Notes under the pieces: generated by a model
Told to the model about the DNA's origin: nothing
Database searches by the model: none
The model's input: the letters and a program-made list of their open reading frames with translations, nothing else
DNA from: Nitrososphaera sp.
GTDB taxonomy: Archaea > Thermoproteota > Nitrososphaeria > Nitrososphaerales > Nitrososphaeraceae
Direction: 5' to 3'
NCBI GenBank assembly: GCA_022545875.1
Contig: JAKEIF010000011.1
Span: 1-23,399 of the forward strand
Length of the DNA: 23,399 nt
Translations under genes and position numbers: made by a program
Shown here: piece after piece, positions 1-7,030 of the stretch
Layout: each line of letters opens with the position of its first letter
Position numbering within the stretch: position 1 is the first letter of the stretch

Positions 1-128
1 CAACTATTCTATACTTCTGCATTTTCTACTTTTTGTGTCTATTACCTACTTGCACCGGCAGCTATTCTCATGCTATTTTATGGCTATACTTATTCTCTAC
101 CTATTACTCGCCCCTTAATTTGGGAGAG
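1..128 (-). repeat. 3' element A, degenerate copy downstream of the TIMP-like gene
   Basis: This stretch follows the stop codon of the gene at 134-727 and may continue beyond the window. It carries the GGGAGAG block (122-128 on the plus strand), a CTACCTATTAC-rich pyrimidine tract, and a degenerate form of the 19-bp motif around 38-56. On the mRNA strand it is purine-rich and full of UAG triplets. It is the most diverged of four related elements, so the assignment is by position and general pattern more than by exact match. Confidence 0.45.
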
Positions 129-133
129 CCCAA

Positions 134-727
134 TTAACGTCTATATCTAATGATGAAAAATGTCGCTGCTGCCACAGCTACCAAGGCACTCAACATCTGA
201 AATGGAGGAAGCAAGTTTGCACTGTAAGCATGTCCCGGCTTCAAATCAATTAACTCATAACGCTCGTTCAGGTAATTCAAATCACGTTCAGAGTAGCCGG
301 CCGGCTCATATAGTTGAGATCCGCTAGCAATGGGTACACTGAGCTCAAATGAATCGATCTTCCCATACACCAAAAACACTTGATCCTGAATAAACGGAAA
401 CGCAGTGCACATGTCGTTATCGTTATGAACTGTGACATATTCTGTCGTCACACCTTTCCATGAGTGCGTTACTTGAAAATTTATGTGTCGCCCGTTTTCC
501 ATTGGGACGTAGCGCTCTACTTCGACTACCTCGCCAACGAAAATAGCGTCAGATTCTTCATAAATTTCAGGTCGATCTACAATTACTTGACAAGCGAAAG
601 TTACTTCTGTATGCCCCAACAAAAGAAAAGCTGTTATGGATATAATGACCATATGGACAGCACTGATGGCTGCAAGCGTCAATACCGCTGTACTCTTGTT
701 GCGAACTAATGTAGCTTTTTGTTCCAC
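134..727 (-). CDS. Membrane-anchored TIMP/netrin-like protein, function unknown
   Basis: This 197-residue protein has a hydrophobic segment at about 15-40 and then a Cys directly after FA in TFACQ. It continues with the pattern DAIFVGEVVEVE, as in secreted TIMP/netrin-fold proteins, where an N-terminal Cys is followed by a beta barrel. A second membrane segment at about 174-193 ends in the basic tail RYRR. This gives an exported domain held by its C-terminus, a layout like sorted surface proteins but without a clear PEFG motif. The start is GTG; an ATG 13 bp upstream opens only a 3-codon frame. An AAGGTGG stretch spans the start. It is the last of four minus-strand genes for exported proteins, and the 3' element A begins 5 bp after its stop. 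The TIMP-like call is from pattern only, and the protease-inhibitor role of the animal family should not be assumed. Confidence 0.6.
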   Translation of the reverse strand: MEQKATLVRNKSTAVLTLAAISAVHMVIISITAFLLLGHTEVTFACQVIVDRPEIYEESDAIFVGEVVEVERYVPMENGRHINFQVTHSWKGVTTEYVTVHNDNDMCTAFPFIQDQVFLVYGKIDSFELSVPIASGSQLYEPAGYSERDLNYLNERYELIDLKPGHAYSANLLPPFQMLSALVAVAAATFFIIRYRR

Positions 728-784
728 CTTATTTCTGCATGTAGTCTAAGACATACTGCCTCAACTTAGATCGACATGTATCGT

Positions 785-846
785 TTATCTTCTACTCCCG
801 TAACTACACCCTACCTACTATTACCCTACCAAAACATTCGGGAGAG
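785..846 (-). repeat. 3' element B (19-bp motif plus GGGAGAG)
   Basis: On the plus strand the motif TACTCCCGTAACTACACCC lies at 793-811, followed by a pyrimidine tract with CTACTATTACCC and GGGAGAG at 840-846. The element sits 26 bp after the stop of the gene at 873-1355. It matches elements C and D closely in motif, order and position. On the mRNA strand it is G-rich and UAG-rich and has no poly-U run, so it is not a typical archaeal terminator. Confidence 0.75.
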
Positions 847-872
847 CGCAAGGAAAGCTGCGACTGCTATAA

Positions 873-1355
873 TCAGACTTTATTGAAGCCAAGGGTTGCC
901 TGACCTGAATTCTTGCCTCCTTCAGGCGTCTTTTGACTGTAGCTCAAATCCATCATCATTGTTGTGCCAGCTGGGAAGGACATAACCATTGATAGACTCC
1001 TGTCATCAGTAACATGGTGAGCAGAGAGTGTCTGTCCGTTCAGTTCAGCTCTCACCTTTCCTAAGCTGCAATTATGGTCAATGCATACAGTGAATAATTC
1101 TGCCCAAACTAGATTGTTCTCATCCTTCTCAATGACTACCTGTGTAAATCCATAGAATACTGCATCTCCATTCTGCCATGTTCCAAGGAATGGATTATAT
1201 CCTTCATTGAAGAGGTTAGGGGGAGCATTGACGAAGACGACGTTCTTTGTTGACAGGAAACTGGCAATTATGACTGCAGCAATAACCGCAGCTAGTACGG
1301 GCAACACCAAATGAGTCATCCAATATCTGGAATCTCTAAATCCTGCTTCAGTCAA
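873..1355 (-). CDS. Small exported protein with one N-terminal membrane segment
   Basis: This 160-residue protein has one strong membrane segment at about 15-33 and then an extracytoplasmic, beta-rich domain. The domain has the pattern GTWQN, then TQVVIEKDENN, LVWAELFTVC and HNCSLGKVRAELNG, with two cysteines placed to form a disulfide. Small thaumarchaeal and bacterial secreted domains of the GTW-N-D...T..ITxIxI type look like this, so it is probably a lipocalin-like beta sheet of unknown ligand. The start is TTG; a TATA-like CTATTAAAAT (minus strand ATTTTAATAG) about 31 bp upstream supports a leaderless start there. The only nearby alternative is ATG at codon 13. It lies between two other exported-protein genes and is followed by element B. 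Confidence 0.6.
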   Translation of the reverse strand: MTEAGFRDSRYWMTHLVLPVLAAVIAAVIIASFLSTKNVVFVNAPPNLFNEGYNPFLGTWQNGDAVFYGFTQVVIEKDENNLVWAELFTVCIDHNCSLGKVRAELNGQTLSAHHVTDDRSLSMVMSFPAGTTMMMDLSYSQKTPEGGKNSGQATLGFNKV

Positions 1356-1449
1356 AGATGAATATTCATTTCTGATTCAGCTATTAAAATTGTAGCCTGA
1401 TTTTAATCAGTTAAAAAATGGATAGCAAGAACAGGCTTCATCTGCCATT

Positions 1450-1525
1450 TATTCACTACTCCTATACCTACACCCTACTACAGCTATTCCTACTATTTCC
1501 CGAGCCAAATATTAGAACGGGAGAG
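1450..1525 (-). repeat. 3' element C, overlapping the end of the PEFG-protein gene
   Basis: The plus-strand motif TACTCCTATACCTACACCC is at 1457-1475 and GGGAGAG is at 1519-1525. Here the element overlaps the coding end: the last nine codons and the stop of the gene at 1493-2473 lie inside it. After the stop the same frame holds further TAG codons within a few triplets, and TAG also occurs in the other frames. Confidence 0.75.
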
Positions 1526-2473
1526 CACGATAGTGAGTGACACAACAGCTGCTGCCGCACCTACTACAAAGAAGGAGCCAAACTCTGGCACCACCACAAT
1601 TTCGAATGTTGCCCTGTCCTCAAGGAGTACTGGTAGACGTCCTATTGATCTGATTATGACATCTGCTACTATACTATCTGGTGTAGATCCGCCCAACGTA
1701 ACAATATGGCGAGCCGAACCAAGCTCGTCAACTTGCTGATTCAAGAACCTCTGTATTACCATATCAGTCGATGCGTTACGGATGATAAAATCATAGGAAA
1801 CTGCATCTTGCGGAAAACCTCTAGCATCTAAAATGGATAAGTAAAAGGATAATGAGGTGGAATTGCCAGTTTCTTGATTTCCCATGTTCCAGCTCAGTTC
1901 TATCAAATAGTTGCCGCTTGTTGTATTGGAATGCATGGTAAAGGGAGAAATTGAAGTTTGGGTGACAACGATTGTATTTCCCCTAGCCACAGCAACACTT
2001 GGGTTATCTGAAAAGTCAGGCGAGTCTACCACATATTCAAAGGCTGAATCTATATGATAAGAGCCGGGTTTCAAAGCTCTAATGGTGTAATTGAAAGGTC
2101 GTGTTTCTCCGGGATAGAGCTGTGCTTTTTCTTCTGAAACGTCTACTACCTGCCATTCGTCCGCATCTGGAAGAAAGTCTTTATGATCACCATAAACAAA
2201 ACTTGATGGCAATCCGTTGAAGCTTTGGAATATTTGAATAGGATAGACGGTGACATTTCGATTAATCAAACTCTCAATCGCTACAGAAATAGTAATGTTT
2301 TGCCCGACTTCAATCTGGGCTGCTGAGAAGTGCTCACTATGGACTCTAAGCGGGCTAGACATGAGTCTTTGCTTATTAATAAAATGACCAGAAGCATGAC
2401 CTGCTAAAGTTGAAAACGTAATTCCTACTAAAATGACTATAACAGCCAAGACTACAAGATTGGCGTTATTCAT
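1493..2473 (-). CDS. Exported protein with PEFG-CTERM sorting tail
   Basis: This 326-residue protein has an N-terminal membrane or signal segment at about 5-25, a long beta-rich extracellular part with several N-x-S/T sites, and a C-terminal VVPEFG motif at about 294-299. The motif is followed by a hydrophobic stretch and the tail SRSNIWLGK. The PEFG plus membrane helix plus basic residue layout is the known PEFG-CTERM signal of thaumarchaeal surface proteins, which are processed by an archaeosortase. The middle contains a YPGETRPFNYTIRALKPGSY stretch typical of Ig-like or cupredoxin-like domains; no copper ligands could be assigned. The start is ATG at 2473, and the stop of a 15-codon upstream frame overlaps it (ATGA). 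The last codons lie in 3' element C. Function unknown beyond cell-surface location. Confidence 0.75.
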   Translation of the reverse strand: MNNANLVVLAVIVILVGITFSTLAGHASGHFINKQRLMSSPLRVHSEHFSAAQIEVGQNITISVAIESLINRNVTVYPIQIFQSFNGLPSSFVYGDHKDFLPDADEWQVVDVSEEKAQLYPGETRPFNYTIRALKPGSYHIDSAFEYVVDSPDFSDNPSVAVARGNTIVVTQTSISPFTMHSNTTSGNYLIELSWNMGNQETGNSTSLSFYLSILDARGFPQDAVSYDFIIRNASTDMVIQRFLNQQVDELGSARHIVTLGGSTPDSIVADVIIRSIGRLPVLLEDRATFEIVVVPEFGSFFVVGAAAAVVSLTIVLSRSNIWLGK

Positions 2474-2517
2474 GTCAATCCAGACCTAGTTGATTGAACT
2501 AATGTAGCTTTTGTCAT
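2470..2517 (-). other. Upstream mini-ORF coupled to the PEFG-protein gene
   Basis: A 15-codon frame, ATG to TGA, reads MTKATLVQSTRSGLT and its TGA overlaps the ATG of the gene at 1493-2473. Seventeen bases (2496-2512) are identical to codons 3-8 of the TIMP-like gene (703-719), in the same reading frame, giving KATLV in both. It may be a leader peptide, or the remnant of an original longer N-terminus separated by a one-base frame change. Its expression is not shown by the sequence. Confidence 0.4.
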
Positions 2518-2534
2518 CTTTGTTCATTCATACG

Positions 2535-2662
2535 CTTACTTACTACTCCAATACCTGCACCCGACTACCCTTACCCATAGATCTACATACACCATCTTCA
2601 CACTATTCCCATAACTACACCCATTCTCTCCTTCTCCCGCCCCAGATACTAGAATGGGAGAG
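2535..2662 (-). repeat. 3' element D with two motif copies
   Basis: This is the longest element. It has two copies of the 19-bp motif on the plus strand, TACTCCAATACCTGCACCC at 2544-2562 and TATTCCCATAACTACACCC at 2604-2622, then CCTTCTCCCGCCCC and GGGAGAG at 2656-2662. The block ends 6 bp after the stop of the gene at 2669-3073. The two motif copies are spaced 60 bp apart, which suggests internal duplication. Confidence 0.75.
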
Positions 2663-2668
2663 TGCAAC

Positions 2669-3073
2669 TTAGTTTGAGTATTGGATACGTTCGCCAGTAA
2701 CCGAAATACCGCCATCTGAGGATATGACCTGAAATTCTTTCTCAGCTACATGTTCATCAAATTCTGCCACTATTCTGTACTTTCCAGGCCGCTCCATTGC
2801 AATACTATTCTCTTGATACGGGCTTGGACTTAGCGCACTTTGGTATGGCAACTCCTCACCTTGATACCCAAAGCGCCATTCTTTGTCAATGCCTGGAATA
2901 TTTCCGCAGAGTAGCGCTGTTTGGAATGTAATTGGCGAGCTCCACGCAGTTGTTGCATCTTCCGTATTGCTTATTCCAACATTCACCTGTGGATCATTAC
3001 ACAGGTTGTCTGAGGCGCCTTTAGTCTGAACTGTAAATGATATGGGTTCATTGACGTGATATACATCCTCCAT
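2669..3073 (-). CDS. Ig-like exported protein with damaged or unrecognised start
   Basis: From the first ATG this is 134 residues: NEPISFTVQTKG, paired cysteines (LCNDPQ and LCGNIPG), and a last strand GKYRIVAEFDEHVAEKEFQV. This is the pattern of thaumarchaeal Ig-like extracellular domains. The ATG is unlikely to be the true start. The same frame stays open upstream to a TAA at 3239-3241 and encodes a clear membrane segment (GLAVGISFIIVFSALG) before the domain. No ATG, GTG or TTG lies in that open part. A TTG at 3213-3215, about 26 bp after a TTTAATT box (3238-3244), would give the right frame if one base just after it were removed. The gene therefore looks like a signal-anchored protein with a one-base lesion at its start, or one using a non-standard start. 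Element D follows it. Confidence 0.55.
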   Translation of the reverse strand: MEDVYHVNEPISFTVQTKGASDNLCNDPQVNVGISNTEDATTAWSSPITFQTALLCGNIPGIDKEWRFGYQGEELPYQSALSPSPYQENSIAMERPGKYRIVAEFDEHVAEKEFQVISSDGGISVTGERIQYSN

Positions 3074-3285
3074 ATCCCGTATTTCGATGCCAAGCTTGTC
3101 GTAATATGCTAGCTGCCTGCTATGATAAGAGGGGAAATTACTGCCTAGGGCTGAAAATACAATAATAAAAGAAATCCCAACGGCTAAGCCTGCTGCGTCA
3201 AATACTACAGGACAATATTGATAGCCACAAAGCAGTGTTTAATTCATCTGTCATTGTTTCGTTAGAACACAATTGTTCATAAATA

Positions 3286-4071
3286 TCAAAGTCTTCCTTG
3301 CTTCATCTCTTCCCACTGCACTTGTTCTAATCCAATCATTTTCCTAAAGCCATTTGCTGTCGAAGGACCAAAACCGGCATAGTGGTTATTTGCTGCAACA
3401 ATCCCAAACACGACTTTTTTCTTTGCAGCATTCACGACCTTTGCCCACTTTTCCATTTCCACTTGCCTGTCTTTCTGGATCTTGCCAAAATCCTTTTCGT
3501 CAATGCTCCGGTCTCCAATCAACCGAAGATAGAAAAAGTCTGTAGTCAGTTCGGGTGGCGTCTGGATTGCGTCAAGCTGGCTCCACGCCAGGCAGATGTT
3601 GTACTTTGACAGCAGCTTGTAGACATCTCTGTCAAACCAAGAGCTGTGCCTCACTTCTATCGCATAGCGGTATTTCTTCCACAGCAAGGGTGCGAGCCTT
3701 TCCAGCTTTGGCAGGCCTTCGTTCTTTGTCAGCGATGCAGGCAGCTGGATAAGCAGGCACAGAAGCTTTGACTGGAAAGGCTTCATTATCTCGAAAAAGT
3801 GTTCGAGTGCATCTAATCCACCACCCAGCCGGGTGTCATGGGTTACGACTTGCGGAAACTTTGCAGAGAACCTAAAGTTCGCAGGGGTTGACTGCACCCA
3901 CCTTATGGCGGTGTTCCTATTGGGTATTTTGTAAAATGACGAATCGATTTCGACGTAATCAAAGACTCCGGAGTAGTATTCAAGCCAACGCCTGTTTTCC
4001 AGCCTTGGCGGGTAAAAATGTCCGAGCCACCCCTCGTACGACCAGCCAGAGCATCCTACATAGGGCCTCAA
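3286..4071 (-). CDS. DUF72 family (YecE-like) TIM-barrel protein
   Basis: This 261-residue protein has the full DUF72 pattern: VGCSGWSYEGWLGHFYPP at the start, then DYVEIDSSFYKIPNRNTAIRWVQSTPANFRFSAKFPQVVTHD, an IQLPASL strand, YAIEVRHSSWF, and a C-terminal NNHYAGFGPSTANGF. The length is normal for the family. The biochemical function of DUF72 is not established; the conserved acidic and His residues on barrel strands suggest a nuclease-like or sugar-phosphate-like site, but this is inference. The start is TTG, with no ATG or GTG between it and the upstream stop. An AAATAATATA box 30-39 bp upstream fits a very short leader. It stands alone between the exported-protein block and a small orphan gene. 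Confidence 0.85.
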   Translation of the reverse strand: MRPYVGCSGWSYEGWLGHFYPPRLENRRWLEYYSGVFDYVEIDSSFYKIPNRNTAIRWVQSTPANFRFSAKFPQVVTHDTRLGGGLDALEHFFEIMKPFQSKLLCLLIQLPASLTKNEGLPKLERLAPLLWKKYRYAIEVRHSSWFDRDVYKLLSKYNICLAWSQLDAIQTPPELTTDFFYLRLIGDRSIDEKDFGKIQKDRQVEMEKWAKVVNAAKKKVVFGIVAANNHYAGFGPSTANGFRKMIGLEQVQWEEMKQGRL

Positions 4072-4100
4072 TTTGCTTCGTACCCGATGCGTGCAGGACG

Positions 4101-4110
4101 TATATTATTT
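4101..4110 (-). promoter_or_regulatory. TATA box for the DUF72 gene
   Basis: AAATAATATA on the minus strand, centred about 34 bp before the TTG start at 4071. An A/T block at this distance in otherwise mixed sequence fits an archaeal TATA element with a very short leader. Confidence 0.55.
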
Positions 4111-4134
4111 GACTGGCTATGTGCAATCGTTGCT

Positions 4135-4533
4135 CTACCTTGCATGAATCAGCCCCTCGCTTTGAAGCAGCCTTGTGATAAATGCCACTATGCGAGGGAT
4201 GTCTTGTTCGGCTTTCTCTAGCGTAACCAGCAAGACATTGTAGTCGGGCATGGGGAATATCAACGCCTGAATATTCTCAAAATCCAGGTACATGTGTCTT
4301 AGCTCGCCGAGCTTTGGCGAGTATTTGCGAAATGAAGATGCCGCGTATTTTGACGTCCGGATAAGGTCGCCCATTTCGCGTGGGTTCAAAAGTAGGTTAA
4401 CGTCGTCACGCAGCCTGAACCGCCGCAGGACACCAGTGGCTGCTATCAGGCTGGCCGAACGTATGTTTGAAGACGATATCATTACCCGGGAGAGAACGAT
4501 GTCAACAGACTCGCGGTAGTTACGCGCCTTCAA
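4135..4533 (-). CDS. Small thaumarchaeal protein, roadblock/DUF6659-like
   Basis: This 132-residue protein has no membrane segment or signal. The pattern is SSNIRSASLIAATG, then LLLNPREMGDLIRTSKYAASSFRKYSPKLGELRHMYLDFENIQALIFPM, then YNVLLVTLEKAE. It resembles the thaumarchaeal small proteins that begin with SIRFAGL and end in a LLVS-type strand (roadblock/LC7-like fold, DUF6659). Those are of unknown role and occur in many copies per genome. The start is TTG at 4533, which gives about 20 residues before the conserved part, as usual. The frame stays open upstream to 4573 with plausible helix-like residues but no standard start codon, so the true N-terminus is uncertain. Family call is from pattern recognition only. 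Confidence 0.5.
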   Translation of the reverse strand: MKARNYRESVDIVLSRVMISSSNIRSASLIAATGVLRRFRLRDDVNLLLNPREMGDLIRTSKYAASSFRKYSPKLGELRHMYLDFENIQALIFPMPDYNVLLVTLEKAEQDIPRIVAFITRLLQSEGLIHAR

Positions 4534-4693
4534 CCAGTACAGTATGTCTCTTAATGAGTATAAGCACTCCTCTTAATCGACCACCGATTATTTGATCTGA
4601 TCTGCGGTGCATAATAGTCGAGCTGACAATATTCAGATTTGAAGTGGCATAGGGTACCCTACATCCGCGACACTACAGCTCTAGCACCGCATC

Positions 4694-4924
4694 TTACTGC
4701 ACTTTGTATTTCATTAGTTCAGAGTAGGACAGGTTGAGGAACACTTCGCCACCGTCAAATCCCTCCACGCAGGATTTGGGGACATTGTATTCTCTGCTTG
4801 CGCCCTGCATTAAGGTAAAAGTTTCTCCCGCTTCCGAGATGATGTTTCCGACATCGATTCCGTCTCTTGACCGCACGTTCTTGTGCATGACTCTTTCCCA
4901 GCGCACTATCACTGGATCAGACAT
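4694..4924 (-). CDS. PRC-barrel-like small protein
   Basis: This 76-residue soluble protein has the pattern VRSRDGIDVGNIISEAGETFTLMQG, REYNVPKSCVEGFDGGEVFLNL. A DG-x-x-(V/I)G-x-(V/I) turn followed by short strands and a P-K-x-x-V step is typical of PRC-barrel and YsnF/DUF2171-like small domains. Archaeal members are stand-alone proteins of unknown function. The start is ATG, and a strong TATA (minus strand TCTTAAATAT) is centred 31 bp upstream, so the mRNA is probably leaderless. It is divergent from the RTX gene across a 208-bp intergenic region. Confidence 0.65.
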   Translation of the reverse strand: MSDPVIVRWERVMHKNVRSRDGIDVGNIISEAGETFTLMQGASREYNVPKSCVEGFDGGEVFLNLSYSELMKYKVQ

Positions 4925-4949
4925 ATGCCGTAAATCTGTGCGTGTTCCA

Positions 4950-4960
4950 AATATTTAAGA
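4950..4960 (-). promoter_or_regulatory. TATA box for the PRC-barrel-like gene
   Basis: Minus-strand TCTTAAATATT, centred 31 bp before the ATG at 4924. It is the clearest A/T box in the divergent region 4925-5132. Confidence 0.65.
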
Positions 4961-5132
4961 TTAGTCTCAAGCTGGCCGGTTGCAAATTGTGAAGTGTAGT
5001 CGCAAGCCGTACTAGTCCTCTTTCCATCCCCCTCTCTGAAAAGCCTCTATAGAATCCAGCCTGTATCATGTGAAGCACCGCGTAAATACTCGGATTCCAA
5101 AATGAGGATAGGTTAAGAGATGACTGACATAG

Positions 5133-6005
5133 TTGTCTGAAGGCATTTCGGTTAGGCGAAAAACAACAGTCCTCGCATTTGTGGCATTCTTTTCAAGTTC
5201 AGTGGCCGCTGCGCCTGTTGCTTTTGCCATTACTTTGGACGGAACAAGCGGAAACGACACTCTCGAAGGAACTTCGGATGCAGATACAATCAGAGGGTTT
5301 GGCGGCGATGACACCATAGACGGCAAAGCCGGCGATGACGACCTGTACGGCGGAACAGGAGACGACACAATTCATGGGAGAGATGGGGATGATAATATTT
5401 ACGCATGGCACGGCGACAACTATGTGTCGGCCGGCCCGGGAAACGATGAAATCTGGGCGACCGGCGAACTGTCGGCGTCCCAGGATAACGAGCTGTACGG
5501 CTCCGGCGGGGATGACACTTTTACTATAAGGCAGTCAGGAGCCCTAGTGCGGGCCGGCGGTGGCAACGACTATGTCGATGCAATCGCCGACTCAGGGACA
5601 GGCCAAGGCTTTACAATCCATGGCGATTCAGGCGACGACTATGCAAGGGCGGTTGACAATGCCGCCGACATCTTTGGCGGATCTGGAAGCGACAAGTTAG
5701 TAGGAGTAGGCGAAGCCATACACGAGCTCTCTGGCGGACCTGACAACGACTGGCTCGAGATAAGCACGGACGTTCCAAGCATCGCCCAGGGTGACGACGG
5801 AGACGACTATTTGAAATCCACATTTGAGGGTGTGCTTCGAGGGGAAGATGGCAACGATATCCTAGAATCAGCTACTGAGCTGGCCTCAAACTCCATGTTT
5901 GGAGGGCCCGGCGCCGACGAATTCAGGTGCTATGGGGCTAACGACATTGTGGAAGACTTTGACGCTGCAGAGGGCGATACAATGCTGGGCACGTGCGAGG
6001 GGTAG
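5133..6005 (+). CDS. Secreted RTX (hemolysin-type calcium-binding repeat) protein
   Basis: This 290-residue protein starts with a Sec-type signal peptide: RRKTTVL, a hydrophobic core, then AAPVAFA as a likely cleavage site near residue 32. The rest is mainly RTX nonapeptide repeats GGxGxDx: GTSGNDTLEG, GFGGDDTIDG, GKAGDDDLYG, GTGDDTIHG, then more diverged copies such as GSGSDKLVG, GEDGNDILE and GGPGADEF. These bind calcium in a beta roll in known family members. A short C-terminal part has two cysteines (FRCYG and GTCEG) that could pair. There is no enzyme domain, so it is probably a surface or secreted calcium-binding protein. The start is TTG, directly after an in-frame TAG, and is the only reasonable start. 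A GTAAATACT box is about 46 bp upstream. Confidence 0.85.
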   Translation: MSEGISVRRKTTVLAFVAFFSSSVAAAPVAFAITLDGTSGNDTLEGTSDADTIRGFGGDDTIDGKAGDDDLYGGTGDDTIHGRDGDDNIYAWHGDNYVSAGPGNDEIWATGELSASQDNELYGSGGDDTFTIRQSGALVRAGGGNDYVDAIADSGTGQGFTIHGDSGDDYARAVDNAADIFGGSGSDKLVGVGEAIHELSGGPDNDWLEISTDVPSIAQGDDGDDYLKSTFEGVLRGEDGNDILESATELASNSMFGGPGADEFRCYGANDIVEDFDAAEGDTMLGTCEG

Positions 6006-6061
6006 CCGCTGGAGGGTCACTCCCTAATCAGCTTCTACTTGATTCCCATTTTTCCCTTATA

Positions 6062-6988
6062 ATGCATGCTGAGGATAAAGAACGCATTGTGCTGAGACCT
6101 GCTCCCAATGTTATCATATGCCCAAACTGCGGCGACGGCCAAAAGGTAGTCGACCACGAATCTGGAGAGCTGATATGCACCAATTGCGGGTTCGTAATGC
6201 ATGAAAGGATAGGCGATGAATCAGAGAGCTGGAGCGTTCTGGCGCGAGAGCCGGAGAGCAAGCTACGATCAAGCCCTACATCTTTGGCCCGATCAGGAAA
6301 GGGGCTCTCTACAATTATCGGCCGGCCCGACAGGAGCGCAGGCAGCGGCCTTGACGCTGCGATGAGGGCGACCTTTGACAGGCTGCGCACTTGGGACTTT
6401 AGGATAAAAGGCAACGACGAGCGCACGCTAAGGCGGGCATTCATTCATCTTGACAGGCTCCGCAGCACACTGAACCTCTCTGATGTCATTATTGAAAAAA
6501 CGGCGTATATCTACCGCAGGGCGCAGGAGCGGGGCCTTGTGCGCGGCAGGACCATGCTTGCCCTGATGGGAGCGGCAATTTACATTGTGCAAAGAGAAAT
6601 GGGGATTTCCGGAACACTTGGCGACATTATCGCGGCTACCAATACAAAGGAAAAAGATCTTGCAAGGGCCTACAGGCTAATCCTCCGCGAGCTCGACTTG
6701 AAGGTGCCGCTAATAGACCCTGTCAAATGCGTTTCACGCGTAGCCAACAAGATGAATATCAGCGAGCGGACCAAGCGGAGGGCAATTGACATGATCCGCG
6801 ACGTCGTCAAGAGCGGGCTTGCCGCCGGAAAGGACCCGATGGGCCTTGCGGCGTCCGTGCTCTATATTTCCTGCCTGAGCAGCGGCGAGCAGAAAAGCCA
6901 GATGGAAATCGCAGAAGCGGCGGGCGTGTCTGAAGTGACCCTCAGAAAGAACTCGAAACTTTTCTCAAACCTGACAGCTGAAGCATAA
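6062..6988 (+). CDS. tfb: Transcription initiation factor B (TFB)
   Basis: This archaeal general transcription factor binds TATA/TBP and the BRE and recruits RNA polymerase. The N-terminal zinc ribbon has C20-x2-C23 and C39-x2-C42 (CPNC and CTNC). The B-linker region follows, then two cyclin-like repeats (about 115-205 and 210-305), with the GRTMLALMGAAIYIVQRE and KDPMGLAASVLYISCL helices typical of each repeat. The ATG at 6062 gives the usual 308 residues. An in-frame frame opening at 5993 would overlap the RTX gene and adds an unlike N-terminus, so it was rejected. Nitrososphaerota carry many TFB paralogues, and this one lies between a secreted RTX gene and proline dehydrogenase. A special role toward the latter is possible but not shown. 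Confidence 0.95.
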   Translation: MHAEDKERIVLRPAPNVIICPNCGDGQKVVDHESGELICTNCGFVMHERIGDESESWSVLAREPESKLRSSPTSLARSGKGLSTIIGRPDRSAGSGLDAAMRATFDRLRTWDFRIKGNDERTLRRAFIHLDRLRSTLNLSDVIIEKTAYIYRRAQERGLVRGRTMLALMGAAIYIVQREMGISGTLGDIIAATNTKEKDLARAYRLILRELDLKVPLIDPVKCVSRVANKMNISERTKRRAIDMIRDVVKSGLAAGKDPMGLAASVLYISCLSSGEQKSQMEIAEAAGVSEVTLRKNSKLFSNLTAEA

Positions 6989-7030
6989 TTTCTTGAAAAA
7001 CTTATCACAGGGAAGCGTGTAAAGTGATGC

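Noticed and set aside
2600..2662. G-quadruplex in the mRNA-strand G-runs of element D
   Set aside because: There are four G3 runs, but two loops are 9 and about 13 bases long and the other elements do not keep the run pattern.
4534..4693. Possible RNA gene in the gap before the roadblock-like gene
   Set aside because: No tRNA cloverleaf, box C/D motif or stable stem could be seen. The gap holds an A/T box near 4587-4594 and otherwise nothing I can support.
5371..5384. GGGAGAG inside the RTX gene, and another at about 4489-4495 inside a coding region
   Set aside because: Neither has the 19-bp motif or the pyrimidine tract nearby and neither is at a gene end, so they are chance occurrences.
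5993..6061. In-frame extension of the TFB gene to 5993
   Set aside because: It overlaps the RTX gene end and gives an N-terminus unlike TFB. The ATG at 6062 gives the normal length directly before the zinc ribbon.
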